In this document: piece after piece, positions 1 through 5,323 of the stretch | How the letters are laid out: each line of letters opens with the position of its first letter | Position numbering within the stretch: the first letter of the stretch is position 1 | From: Rhizobacter sp. | GTDB lineage: Bacteria > Pseudomonadota > Gammaproteobacteria > Burkholderiales > Burkholderiaceae | Direction of reading: 5' to 3' | Length of the DNA stretch: 5,323 bases | NCBI GenBank assembly: GCA_014379885.1 | Contig: JACMKW010000061.1 | Location: forward strand, 1 to 5,323 | Program-made: the position numbers and the translations under genes | Notes under the pieces: generated by a model | Told to the model about the DNA's origin: nothing | Database searches by the model: none | Seen by the model: only the letters and a program-made list of their open reading frames with translations

Positions 1-402
1 CGCTTGCGAGCCCGCGGGCAAGTTGCCTTGCACGGTGGCATAAAAAGCGTAGGCCTGGTTGGGGCCGACCGTCGTGCCGCTCACGCTCAGGGTGCAGACC
101 GGCGGTGGTGGTGGCGGCGGCACGGTGACAGCCAGCGTCTGGTCGACGGTGTTGGTGCGGCAGAACAGCGTGTTCTGCGGCGTAAAGACTTCCGCGTAAC
201 GGGTGTACTGGCCTTCCCAGCCAGGTTGGTTGACGTAAGGCATCGTCGTCGGCACGGTGCCGAAGTTGAAGCCCGTGGCATCAACCACGTTGTTCCTTGT
301 GCCGTACCAGTGGCCTTGCGAGCCGAACGGAATCGTGGCGCCCGCAATGGTGTAGCTGTAAGCCTGGCCTGGCCCGACGTACCCAGTGGAGCTGACCGTG
401 CA
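1..402 (-). repeat. Two tandem units of about 100 residues joined by a poly-proline linker
   Basis: The first unit starts at C195 (codon at 402-400) and the second at C297 (codon at 96-94), 102 residues apart. Aligned features are C-T-V-S / C-T-L-S, V-G-P-G-Q-A-Y / V-G-P-N-Q-A-Y, alternating aromatic residues after it, and G-S-Q 27 (first) and 28 (second) residues after the starting Cys. The first unit continues through an aromatic, Gly-rich stretch to C275 and T-L-A-V-T-V, then seven prolines. The pattern resembles immunoglobulin-like extracellular units on proline linkers. The second unit is cut by the window edge, so the true number of copies is unknown. Confidence 0.7.
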
Positions 403-984
403 GCGGCGGCGCCAAAGCGCCCGGCCTTGAATCGGTGCCGTGGTTGTCGAGGAAACCGACGGCGGCATGCAGGTGTGGTCGGTGGAGTTGATCGGGAACA
501 CGTCCCAACCGCTGCTCTGCGCTGGCTGGTCGGTGCAGGCATAGAGTTCCGTCGTGCGTGACACGTTCTCGATGACCTTGATGTTCTTCCAGCGTGTGGA
601 GGTTCCTTGCGATCCGATGGCTTGTGCGCAAACGCTTCCGCTGTCGGTGCTGCGAACCCACAGCCAGTTTTCCGGTAGCTCGGTCTGGTCAGAACAGATC
701 TGCAGCTGGCCTGTCAGGCCGGCCGTGTTAGTCAGGATCAGGGTGCCGTTGGGGAGTGGGTTGCGGCTGTTGAAGGCGGGGCACTGGTAGCTGGTGGTGG
801 TGTTGGTGTGCACCCAACCGGTGGGAATCGGTTGGCCGGAACAGATTTGCTGGGTCTGTTGTGCGAGCGCCGTGGTGGGTGCTGCCAACAGCAATGCGCC
901 GGCGGTCAAGCCGTGCGTCACGGTGGCAACCAGTGCGGCCAGGGCCGGTAAAACACGCGCTGGAAGCGCGATCGTCGGTGTCAT
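1..984 (-). CDS. Exported cysteine-rich modular repeat protein, 5' part only (C-terminus beyond left edge)
   Basis: The frame is open for 328 codons from ATG at 984 to the window edge. An AAGGGA ribosome site lies 8 nt before the ATG. Residues 1-41 form a Sec-type signal peptide with a long Ala/Leu-rich core ending in A-L-A41, followed by Gln-Gln, so the mature protein should start near Q42. Residues 48-172 hold three Cys-bounded modules, each with C-[ST]-[GD]-Q at its start and a Trp 9-10 residues later: C48-C68, C97-C119, C150-C172. From C195 a different unit begins and recurs at C297 after a seven-proline linker (P289-P295). The two copies share C-T-[VL]-S, V-G-P-x-Q-A-Y and a later G-S-Q. 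Even cysteine spacing suggests disulfides formed outside the cytoplasm. The protein is probably periplasmic, secreted or surface-bound, with beta-rich domains. I do not recognise a named family and assign no enzymatic role. It is transcribed divergently from alaC. Confidence 0.85.
   Translation of the reverse strand, partial: MTPTIALPARVLPALAALVATVTHGLTAGALLLAAPTTALAQQTQQICSGQPIPTGWVHTNTTTSYQCPAFNSRNPLPNGTLILTNTAGLTGQLQICSDQTELPENWLWVRSTDSGSVCAQAIGSQGTSTRWKNIKVIENVSRTTELYACTDQPAQSSGWDVFPINSTDHTCMPPSVSSTTTAPIQGRALWRRRCTVSSTGYVGPGQAYSYTIAGATIPFGSQGHWYGTRNNVVDATGFNFGTVPTTMPYVNQPGWEGQYTRYAEVFTPQNTLFCRTNTVDQTLAVTVPPPPPPPVCTLSVSGTTVGPNQAYAFYATVQGNLPAGSQA
469..843 (-). repeat. Three Cys-bounded modules within the exported protein
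   Basis: This segment encodes residues 48-172. Module 1 is C48 with S-G-Q after it, W57 and C68. Module 2 is C97 with S-D-Q, W107 and C119. Module 3 is C150 with T-D-Q, W160 and C172. Cys-to-Cys distances are 20, 22 and 22 residues, and module starts are 49 and 53 residues apart. Modules 1 and 2 are also preceded by Q-x-I or Q-I just before the Cys, and each has a Pro shortly before the Trp. The repetition is visible at protein level and too diverged to be a recent DNA duplication. Each pair probably forms one disulfide-closed loop; that is inference. Confidence 0.7.
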
Positions 985-992
985 TTTTGAAT

Positions 993-998
993 TCCCTT
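993..998 (-). promoter_or_regulatory. Ribosome binding site of the exported repeat protein
   Basis: On the minus strand AAGGGA sits 8 nt upstream of the ATG at 984-982. It supports that start over an upstream ATG at 1072, which is in a different frame. Confidence 0.65.
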
Positions 999-1009
999 GG
1001 GTTGAAGAA

Positions 1010-1026
1010 CCGGCCGATATGGCCGG
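1010..1026. promoter_or_regulatory. Perfect 6-bp inverted repeat in the leader of the exported protein gene
   Basis: CCGGCC (1010-1015), a 5-nt loop GATAT, then GGCCGG (1021-1026). It lies 26-42 nt upstream of the minus-strand ATG, just ahead of the ribosome site. It could be a 5'-UTR hairpin or a dimeric-regulator operator; the sequence alone does not decide. Confidence 0.4.
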
Positions 1027-1089
1027 GACAGGGATGATCGATGCAAGACAGGCTTTCCAGCAGCGCCTGCACACTTTGCGTGTTAGGGG

Positions 1090-1121
1090 TTGACGTGCCG
1101 ATGCGCGCGCGCAGGTACGAT
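1090..1121 (+). promoter_or_regulatory. Weak sigma-70-like promoter candidate for alaC
   Basis: TTGACG (1090-1095) matches five of six -35 consensus bases and TACGAT (1116-1121) matches four of six -10 bases. The 20-nt spacer is longer than the usual 16-18, so this is a weak call. A transcript from here would have a leader of about 65 nt before the alaC ATG. It is the best pair I could find in the 208-nt divergent spacer. Confidence 0.25.
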
Positions 1122-1192
1122 CTGTCCAGGCCGCGCGCATTGCGCAGCCAACGTCGCTCGGACGGTTCCGGGCGCTCACGTGAAAGTTCAAC

Positions 1193-2380
1193 ATGTCCTC
1201 ATCTGCAGGCAAGCGCCGCTTTGCGCGCATCGACCGCCTTCCTCCCTACGTCTTCAACATCACGGCCGAGCTCAAGCTGGCCGCGCGCCGCAGGGGCGAA
1301 GACATCATCGACATGAGCATGGGCAACCCCGATGGGGCCACGCCGGCGCACATCGTCGCCAAGCTGGTGGAAGTGGCCCAGCGGCCCGACACGCATGGCT
1401 ACTCGGCGAGCAAAGGCATCCCGCGCCTGCGCCGCGCCATCGCGCACTGGTACCACGACCGCTATGGCGTGGAGATCGACCCCGACCATGAGGCCATCGT
1501 CACCATCGGCTCCAAGGAAGGCCTGGCTCACCTGATGCTCGCAACGCTCGACCGTGGTGACACCGTGCTGGTGCCCGACCCGAGCTACCCGATTCACATC
1601 TACGGCGCGGTGATCGCCGGTGCCGACATTCGCTCGGTGCCGCTGGTGCCTGGCGTCGATTTTTTTGCCGAGCTGGAGCGGGCTATTCGTGGCAGCTACC
1701 CCAAGCCCAAGATGATGGTGCTGGGCTTTCCGTCGAACCCGACCGCGCAATGTGTGGAGCTCGACTTCTTCGAGCGGGTGATTGCCCTGGCGAAGAAGCA
1801 TGACATCTTCGTGGTGCACGACCTGGCCTATGCCGACATCGTGTTCGACGGCTGGAAGGCGCCGTCGATCATGCAGGTGCCGGGCGCCAAAGACATCGCG
1901 GTCGAGTTCTTCACGCTCAGCAAGAGCTACAACATGGCCGGTTGGCGTGTCGGCTTCATGGTGGGCAACCGCGACCTGGTGGCCGCGCTCGCACGCATCA
2001 AGAGTTACCACGACTACGGCACCTTCACGCCACTGCAGGTGGCGGCGATTGCCGCGCTGGAAGGGGACCAGCAATGTGTGAAAGACATTGCCGCGCAATA
2101 CCAACGGCGGCGCGACGTGCTGGTGAAGGGCTTGCACGAGGCCGGCTGGATGGTCGAGTGCCCGAAGGCCTCGATGTACATCTGGGCCCAGATTCCCGAG
2201 CGCTATCGGGCGCTGGGTTCGCTGGAGTTCGCCAAGTTGCTGCTGGAAAAAGCCAAGGTCAGCGTGTCACCCGGCATCGGCTTCGGCGATCACGGCGACG
2301 ACCACGTGCGCTTTGCCTTGATCGAAAACGAATCGCGTATCCGTCAGGCCATCCGCGGTATCAAATCAATGCTGAAGTAA
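1193..2380 (+). CDS. alaC: AlaC, glutamate-pyruvate aminotransferase (PLP-dependent, class I/II)
   Basis: A complete 395-residue cytoplasmic enzyme of the fold-type I aminotransferases. It interconverts pyruvate plus glutamate with alanine plus 2-oxoglutarate, a main route of alanine synthesis. From memory it is close to E. coli AlaC (YfdZ) along its whole length, including [11 protein letters not shown] near residue 12 and the stretch [10 protein letters not shown] at 271-280. PLP-site residues are visible: G-S-K-E-G at 106-110 (phosphate contact), N182 in S-N-P-T, D210 in H-D-L-A-Y (pyridine nitrogen), K244 in T-L-S-K-S-Y-N (Schiff-base lysine) and R373 in H-V-R-F-A-L (substrate carboxylate). 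Y70 in H-G-Y is also family-typical. The ATG at 1193 gives the family N-terminus; its ribosome site is weak (GTGAAAG just upstream). The next gene converges on it, so alaC is monocistronic here. In many betaproteobacteria I recall alaC preceding hom and thrC; that arrangement is absent. Confidence 0.96.
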   Translation: MSSSAGKRRFARIDRLPPYVFNITAELKLAARRRGEDIIDMSMGNPDGATPAHIVAKLVEVAQRPDTHGYSASKGIPRLRRAIAHWYHDRYGVEIDPDHEAIVTIGSKEGLAHLMLATLDRGDTVLVPDPSYPIHIYGAVIAGADIRSVPLVPGVDFFAELERAIRGSYPKPKMMVLGFPSNPTAQCVELDFFERVIALAKKHDIFVVHDLAYADIVFDGWKAPSIMQVPGAKDIAVEFFTLSKSYNMAGWRVGFMVGNRDLVAALARIKSYHDYGTFTPLQVAAIAALEGDQQCVKDIAAQYQRRRDVLVKGLHEAGWMVECPKASMYIWAQIPERYRALGSLEFAKLLLEKAKVSVSPGIGFGDHGDDHVRFALIENESRIRQAIRGIKSMLK

Positions 2381-2495
2381 ACATGCGAGCCGCACGAGCG
2401 AAGCAAGTGCGACATCAAGCAACGCCCGCGGAACCGGCTTTGCCGGGCCGCCAGGCGGCGCCCCTTGGGGGCAGGAGCGAAGCGACTGGGGGGCT
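2381..2495. repeat. GC-rich intergenic repeat element with serial small inverted repeats
   Basis: This convergent spacer between alaC and the membrane-protein gene is nearly all short dyads: CGCAC 2391-2395 with GTGCG 2407-2411; CCGGC 2434-2438 with GCCGG 2442-2446 (3-nt loop); GCCGC 2447-2451 with GCGGC 2455-2459; GCCCC 2460-2464 with GGGGC 2468-2472. GAGCGAAGC occurs twice, at 2396-2404 and 2475-2483. The CCCCTTGGGGG...GAGCGAAGCGA...GGGGGC style resembles dispersed intergenic repeats I remember from Comamonadaceae; only one copy is in the window, so dispersal is unproven. The element abuts the minus-strand stop codon. No U-tract follows any stem, so a classical intrinsic terminator is not supported, though the stems may still end or protect both transcripts. 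Confidence 0.55.
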
Positions 2496-2846
2496 CTAAC
2501 TTTTGAAGATGCGCTCGAGTGCGGCGTCAATGATGACGCCGCACACGCTGTAAATCAGCGAGCCGATCAGTGCGGCGCCGAAGCTTGTGACGGCCAGGCC
2601 CGGCAACAAGCCGGCGGCAAAGTAGAACATCAGCGCGTTGATGACGAAGAGGAACAGCCCCAGCGGCAGCACCGTCACCGGCAGCGTCAGCAGCACCAAC
2701 AGCGGGCGCAGCAGTGCGTTGAGCAGGCCCAGCACCAGCGCGGCGATCATGGCCGAGACGAAGCTCGTCACCGTCACGCCCGGATAAAGATGGGCCACCA
2801 ACAACAAGGCGGCGGCCAACAGCAACCAACGAATGAGTGTCTTCAT
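2496..2846 (-). CDS. Small integral membrane protein, YvlD / phage_holin_4_2 family
   Basis: A 116-residue, very hydrophobic protein with about four membrane segments: roughly residues 4-20, 28-51, 55-79 and 86-108. Family hallmarks are the N-terminal M-K-T-L-I-R-W-L-L, the Y-P-G-V turn at 21-24, L-G-L-L-N-A-L-L-R-P at 39-48, L-T-L-P-V-T at 53-58 and F-V-I-N-A-L at 67-72. Databases name such proteins 'phage holin family', but they are common chromosomal inner-membrane proteins; no endolysin or phage gene is near, so lysis is not implied. Their function is poorly known; some Gram-positive members take part in envelope-stress responses. An in-frame ATG at 2891 would add 15 residues (rich in Cys and Arg) that do not look like the family, so I chose 2846; neither start has a strong ribosome site. 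It converges with alaC and diverges from the protease gene. Confidence 0.88.
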   Translation of the reverse strand: MKTLIRWLLLAAALLLVAHLYPGVTVTSFVSAMIAALVLGLLNALLRPLLVLLTLPVTVLPLGLFLFVINALMFYFAAGLLPGLAVTSFGAALIGSLIYSVCGVIIDAALERIFKS

Positions 2847-2921
2847 GCCGCAAGCATAGCGGCACGGCCTGTCAGCGAGTGCGCACCGCACGATCCGTTT
2901 CGGTGCCTAGGGTTCCCCCGG

Positions 2922-2941
2922 CCCCCCTAGTGGTAGGGGGG
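2922..2941. repeat. Stem-loop 1: perfect 8-bp inverted repeat, 4-nt loop
   Basis: CCCCCCTA (2922-2929), loop GTGG (2930-2933), TAGGGGGG (2934-2941). This is a strong GC stem. It abuts stem-loop 2 with no spacing. It is not placed after any visible gene end. Confidence 0.7.
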
Positions 2942-2968
2942 GCGCTTTGCTTGACTGAAACAAAGCGC
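2942..2968. repeat. Stem-loop 2: perfect 8-bp inverted repeat, 11-nt loop
   Basis: GCGCTTTG (2942-2949) pairs with CAAAGCGC (2961-2968). The stem can extend by two A-T pairs past one mismatch. The loop contains TTGACT (2951-2956), which looks like a -35 hexamer, but no good -10 follows at 16-18 nt. There is no T-tract on either strand next to the stem. Confidence 0.7.
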
Positions 2969-3036
2969 ACCAATCAGCATGCGCTCTCCCACAACCCCAC
3001 GCTCAGCGCCGTCGTGCTTATCCGCATACGGACTGT

Positions 3037-3062
3037 CCCGGCCCAGCACTTGCTGATCCGGG
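3037..3062 (+). promoter_or_regulatory. Possible leader hairpin upstream of the protease ribosome site
   Basis: CCCGG (3037-3041) can pair with CCGGG (3058-3062), and inside it AGC (3045-3047) with GCT (3052-3054), separated by an internal loop. It ends 12 nt before the AAAAGGAG ribosome site, so it would lie in the mRNA leader. It may be chance in GC-rich DNA. Confidence 0.25.
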
Positions 3063-3074
3063 TGGACTTGCCCC

Positions 3075-3082
3075 AAAAGGAG
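3075..3082 (+). promoter_or_regulatory. Strong ribosome binding site fixing the GTG start of the protease
   Basis: AAAAGGAG ends 6 nt before GTG at 3089. That spacing is ideal and favours the GTG over the in-frame ATG at 3125, which would remove the N-terminal half of the lipoprotein signal. Confidence 0.8.
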
Positions 3083-3088
3083 TGTCTC

Positions 3089-5323
3089 GTGTCAATCCGT
3101 CTTTCCTGGAAAACTGCGTTGGCCATGTCGGCCGCGCTGGTCTTGGCCGCTTGCGGCGGTGGTGGGGGCAGTGGCCCCGCCGAGTCCGATGCCGACAAGG
3201 CGCCGCTGGCCGACCCCAGCCCGCGCAACGTTCAAGCGCTGTCCCTGCCGAGCGGCGCCACTTCTGGTGTGCTCGACAGGCAGCTGGCACATGCCACCGG
3301 CCCTGTTGATGTGTGGGTGACCTTGTCCGACCCGTCGGTGGCTGCAGCGGCCAGCGCGCTGACCAGTACCACGCTGGCCACCGGCGAGCGTGAGCAGGCG
3401 CAGGGCCTGCGGACCTTGCGTGCCGCGCCTCAAGCCATGCGAGACGCGCTGCGTTCGCATCGTTCATCGCTGATGTCTCGCCAAGACGCTGCGTCCAGCC
3501 GTTTGTCCAGCCTCGGCGCCGTCGAACTGGGCCGCGTTCACATGGCGCACAACGCCATTGCGGTGCGAGTGGACGCCAGCCGGCTGGCCAGCATTGCTGC
3601 GCTGCCGGGCGTCATCAAGGTGCGCCGTGTGGTGCACCACGAGATGAGCCTGAGCGAAACCGTGCCCTACATCGGCGCAAGCGCCGTGCAGCAAGCCGGC
3701 TTTGACGGCACCGGCGTGCGTGTGGCCGTGCTCGACTCGGGCATCGACTACACCCACAAGAACTTGGGGGGTGCCGGCACGCCAGCGGCGTACCTCGCCG
3801 CGTTTGGCACGAGCCCGGCTGACCCGCGCAACACCACCATCGACCCGAGCGTGTTCCCCACCGCCAAGGTCACGGGCGGCTTCGACTTCGTCGGCGACGC
3901 CTGGCCCACCAACGGCCCGCGCAGTGAAGACCCGAACCCGATCGACTTCCAGGGTCACGGTACCCATGTCGCCGACATCATCGGTGGCAGGAGCCTGGAC
4001 GGCACGCACAAGGGTGTGGCTCCCGGCGTACAGCTGATTGCGGTGAAGGTGTGCAGCTCGGTGGCCACCAGCTGCAACGGCATTGCCATCCTGAAGGCCA
4101 TCGACTACTCGATCGACCCGAACGGTGACGGCGACCCCTCCGACGCCGTCGACGTGATGAACCTGTCGCTGGGTTCGAGCTACGGCCAGGTGGAAGACGA
4201 TTCCACACTGGCCTTGTCAAACGCGGTCGAGCTGGGTGTGGTCGTGGCCGTAGCCGCCGGCAACAGCGCCAACCTGCCGTATGTGGTCAGCTCGCCGTCG
4301 ATCGCCCCGGGGGTGATCAGCGTCGCGCAGACCTCGGTGCCGAGTGCCCTTGCCTACGGCTTGCGCATCAACTCCCCGGCCGTCATTGCCGGTGTGTATG
4401 GCAATACCGCGACGGTGGATTGGGCGCCGATTGGTGCCGGCTTCACCGGCGATGTGGTCGCCGTGGGCACAGCCTGCCCGGCCGACGCGCCGCTGCCTGC
4501 CAGCGTGGCCGGCAAGGTGGTCTTGATCGACCGTGGTGTGTGCTCCGTCAGCTTGAAGGTTGACAAGGCCGGTGCGGCCGGCGCCATCGGCGTGCTGATC
4601 GGGCTCATTGCCCCAGGCGACGCGGTGTCGTTCAGCAACGGCGGCGGCACGCACTTTGTACCCACGCTTGTGATCCAGCAGTCGCTGTCCAACAGCATCA
4701 AGGCCAACATTGCGGCCCCGGTGAACGTGACGGTGTCCGACGCCACCCGCGTGGCGCTGGTGGGCAGTATGGCCAGCAGCTCGGCGCGTGGCCCAAGCAT
4801 GAGCTTCCAGACCATCAAGCCCGAGATTGGTGCGCCGGGCGCCTCGATGTCGGCCGTTGCCGGCAGCAGCACGGGTGAAGAAGCTTTCGGGGGCACCTCG
4901 GGCGCCACGCCGATGATTGCGGGGTCGGCAGCGTTGCTCATTCAAGCCTTCCCGAACCGCTCGCCCTTGCAGATCAAGGCGATGCTGATGAACAGCGCCT
5001 CGAACAAGGTCTACACCAACCCGGCGGTGTTGCCAGGGCGGCTGGCACCCATCACGCGCATCGGTGCGGGTGAAGTGCGAGTCAACAAGGCGCTGGCCCT
5101 GAATGCCGTGGCCTACAACAAAGACGACCTGTCGGCCGCCTTGTCGTTCGGTGCCAGAGAGGTGAGCGGCTTTGCCGAGTACGAGAAGAAGCTGGTGGTG
5201 CAAAACCTGGGTGACCGGGCCAAGACCTTCACCATCAACAGCAGCTTCCGTTATGCCGATGACGAAGCCAGCGGAGCGGTGGCTATCCACGCGCCGCGCA
5301 GCGTGAGGGTCGGGGCCAACAGC
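3089..5323 (+). CDS. Subtilisin-family (S8) serine protease, predicted lipoprotein with PA insert; C-terminus beyond right edge
   Basis: The frame is open for 745 codons from GTG 3089 to the window end. Residues 1-22 are a lipoprotein signal: R4 and K8, a hydrophobic core and lipobox L-A-A-C22, followed by five glycines. Residue +2 is Gly, not Asp, so outer-membrane anchoring is expected. Residues about 70-190 look like an I9-type propeptide, ending near V-I-K-V-R (175-179). The catalytic triad is intact: D216 in A-V-L-D-S-G-I-D, H290 in G-H-G-T-H-V, S604 in G-T-S-G-A-T-P; N392 in A-A-G-N-S is the oxyanion-hole residue. A protease-associated (PA) insert spans about 440-550, with V-V-L-I-D-R-G-V-C at 477-485. 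C322/C329 and C463/C485 are likely disulfides. From about 681 an Fn3-like domain begins and is cut off. This order resembles Vpr/C5a-peptidase-type subtilases, which degrade extracellular proteins. The substrate is unknown. An active self-processing enzyme is expected. Confidence 0.93.
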   Translation, partial: MSIRLSWKTALAMSAALVLAACGGGGGSGPAESDADKAPLADPSPRNVQALSLPSGATSGVLDRQLAHATGPVDVWVTLSDPSVAAAASALTSTTLATGEREQAQGLRTLRAAPQAMRDALRSHRSSLMSRQDAASSRLSSLGAVELGRVHMAHNAIAVRVDASRLASIAALPGVIKVRRVVHHEMSLSETVPYIGASAVQQAGFDGTGVRVAVLDSGIDYTHKNLGGAGTPAAYLAAFGTSPADPRNTTIDPSVFPTAKVTGGFDFVGDAWPTNGPRSEDPNPIDFQGHGTHVADIIGGRSLDGTHKGVAPGVQLIAVKVCSSVATSCNGIAILKAIDYSIDPNGDGDPSDAVDVMNLSLGSSYGQVEDDSTLALSNAVELGVVVAVAAGNSANLPYVVSSPSIAPGVISVAQTSVPSALAYGLRINSPAVIAGVYGNTATVDWAPIGAGFTGDVVAVGTACPADAPLPASVAGKVVLIDRGVCSVSLKVDKAGAAGAIGVLIGLIAPGDAVSFSNGGGTHFVPTLVIQQSLSNSIKANIAAPVNVTVSDATRVALVGSMASSSARGPSMSFQTIKPEIGAPGASMSAVAGSSTGEEAFGGTSGATPMIAGSAALLIQAFPNRSPLQIKAMLMNSASNKVYTNPAVLPGRLAPITRIGAGEVRVNKALALNAVAYNKDDLSAALSFGAREVSGFAEYEKKLVVQNLGDRAKTFTINSSFRYADDEASGAVAIHAPRSVRVGANS

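Larger units (their letters stand above)
2847..3088. other. Structured divergent spacer between membrane-protein and protease genes
   Basis: A 242-nt spacer from which both flanking genes read outwards, so it should hold two promoters. No convincing -35/-10 pair is visible for either gene. It contains two adjacent stem-loops (2922-2968), an alternative pairing (2907-2930), a weaker hairpin (3037-3062) and a strong ribosome site (3075-3082). I see no coding sequence in it. Confidence 0.6.

Noticed and set aside
4..561. Plus-strand open frame of 185 codons at the left edge
   Set aside because: It is opposite the exported-protein frame, which has a ribosome site, signal peptide and internal repeats. 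The plus-strand product is Arg/Ala-rich without motifs.
1101..1112. Alternating GC run as a possible Z-DNA or regulatory tract
   Set aside because: It is only about ten bases long and runs of this size are expected in DNA this GC-rich.
1199..2137. Open frame of about 312 codons on the minus strand opposite alaC
   Set aside because: It is antisense to a full-length AlaC with all active-site residues. The product is low-complexity His/Arg/Val-rich and has no known motif.
2496..2846. Prophage or lysis cassette based on the holin-family name
   Set aside because: No endolysin, spanin, integrase or structural phage gene lies nearby, and this family is common on ordinary chromosomes.
2847..2891. 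Upstream ATG giving a 131-residue form of the small membrane protein
   Set aside because: The extra 15 residues are polar, with Cys and Arg, and do not fit the family, which begins at the hydrophobic M-K-T-L-I-R-W segment.
3168..3181. Run of glycine codons after the lipobox as a phase-variable tract
   Set aside because: The codons are mixed (GGC, GGT, GGG), so there is no uniform repeat likely to slip; a glycine tether after the lipid-modified Cys is ordinary.
4217..5290. Long open frame on the minus strand opposite the protease (about 357 codons)
   Set aside because: It lies wholly over a frame with a complete catalytic triad and PA domain. Its product is rich in His, Arg and Gly with no recognisable domain, as expected from antisense reading of GC-rich codons.

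Overview
The window is GC-rich and reads as a chromosomal segment of a betaproteobacterium. Burkholderiales is most likely, and Comamonadaceae or a close relative fits best. Three things support this: the near-identity of the aminotransferase to the proteobacterial AlaC family, the lipoprotein leader followed by poly-glycine that is common in this order, and a GC-rich intergenic element resembling short repeats I recall from Comamonadaceae genomes. The placement is an inference from sequence style; no search was run.

Layout. (1) Positions 1-984, minus strand: the 5' part (328 codons) of a gene for an exported, cysteine-rich repeat protein that runs off the left edge. It has a signal peptide, three Cys-bounded modules, and two copies of a roughly 100-residue unit joined by a seven-proline linker. 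(2) 985-1192: divergent spacer with an inverted repeat and a weak promoter candidate. (3) 1193-2380, plus strand: complete alaC, glutamate-pyruvate aminotransferase. (4) 2381-2495: convergent spacer filled with small inverted repeats, probably a dispersed intergenic repeat. (5) 2496-2846, minus strand: a small four-helix membrane protein of the YvlD/phage_holin_4_2 family. (6) 2847-3088: divergent spacer with two adjacent strong stem-loops and an alternative pairing. (7) 3089-5323, plus strand: the first 745 codons of a large subtilisin-family (S8) protease that is predicted to be a lipoprotein, with a PA insert and the start of an Fn3-like domain. It runs off the right edge.

The four genes alternate in strand (-, +, -, +), so no operon is visible and each must have its own promoter. 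AlaC is a cytoplasmic housekeeping enzyme. The two edge genes encode envelope or exported proteins, and the small membrane protein lies between them. Nothing in the sequence shows that the four act together. I found no rRNA, tRNA, CRISPR array, transposase or phage structural gene, and no convincing new multi-gene system. The least explained items are the modular exported protein at the left edge and the structured spacer before the protease.
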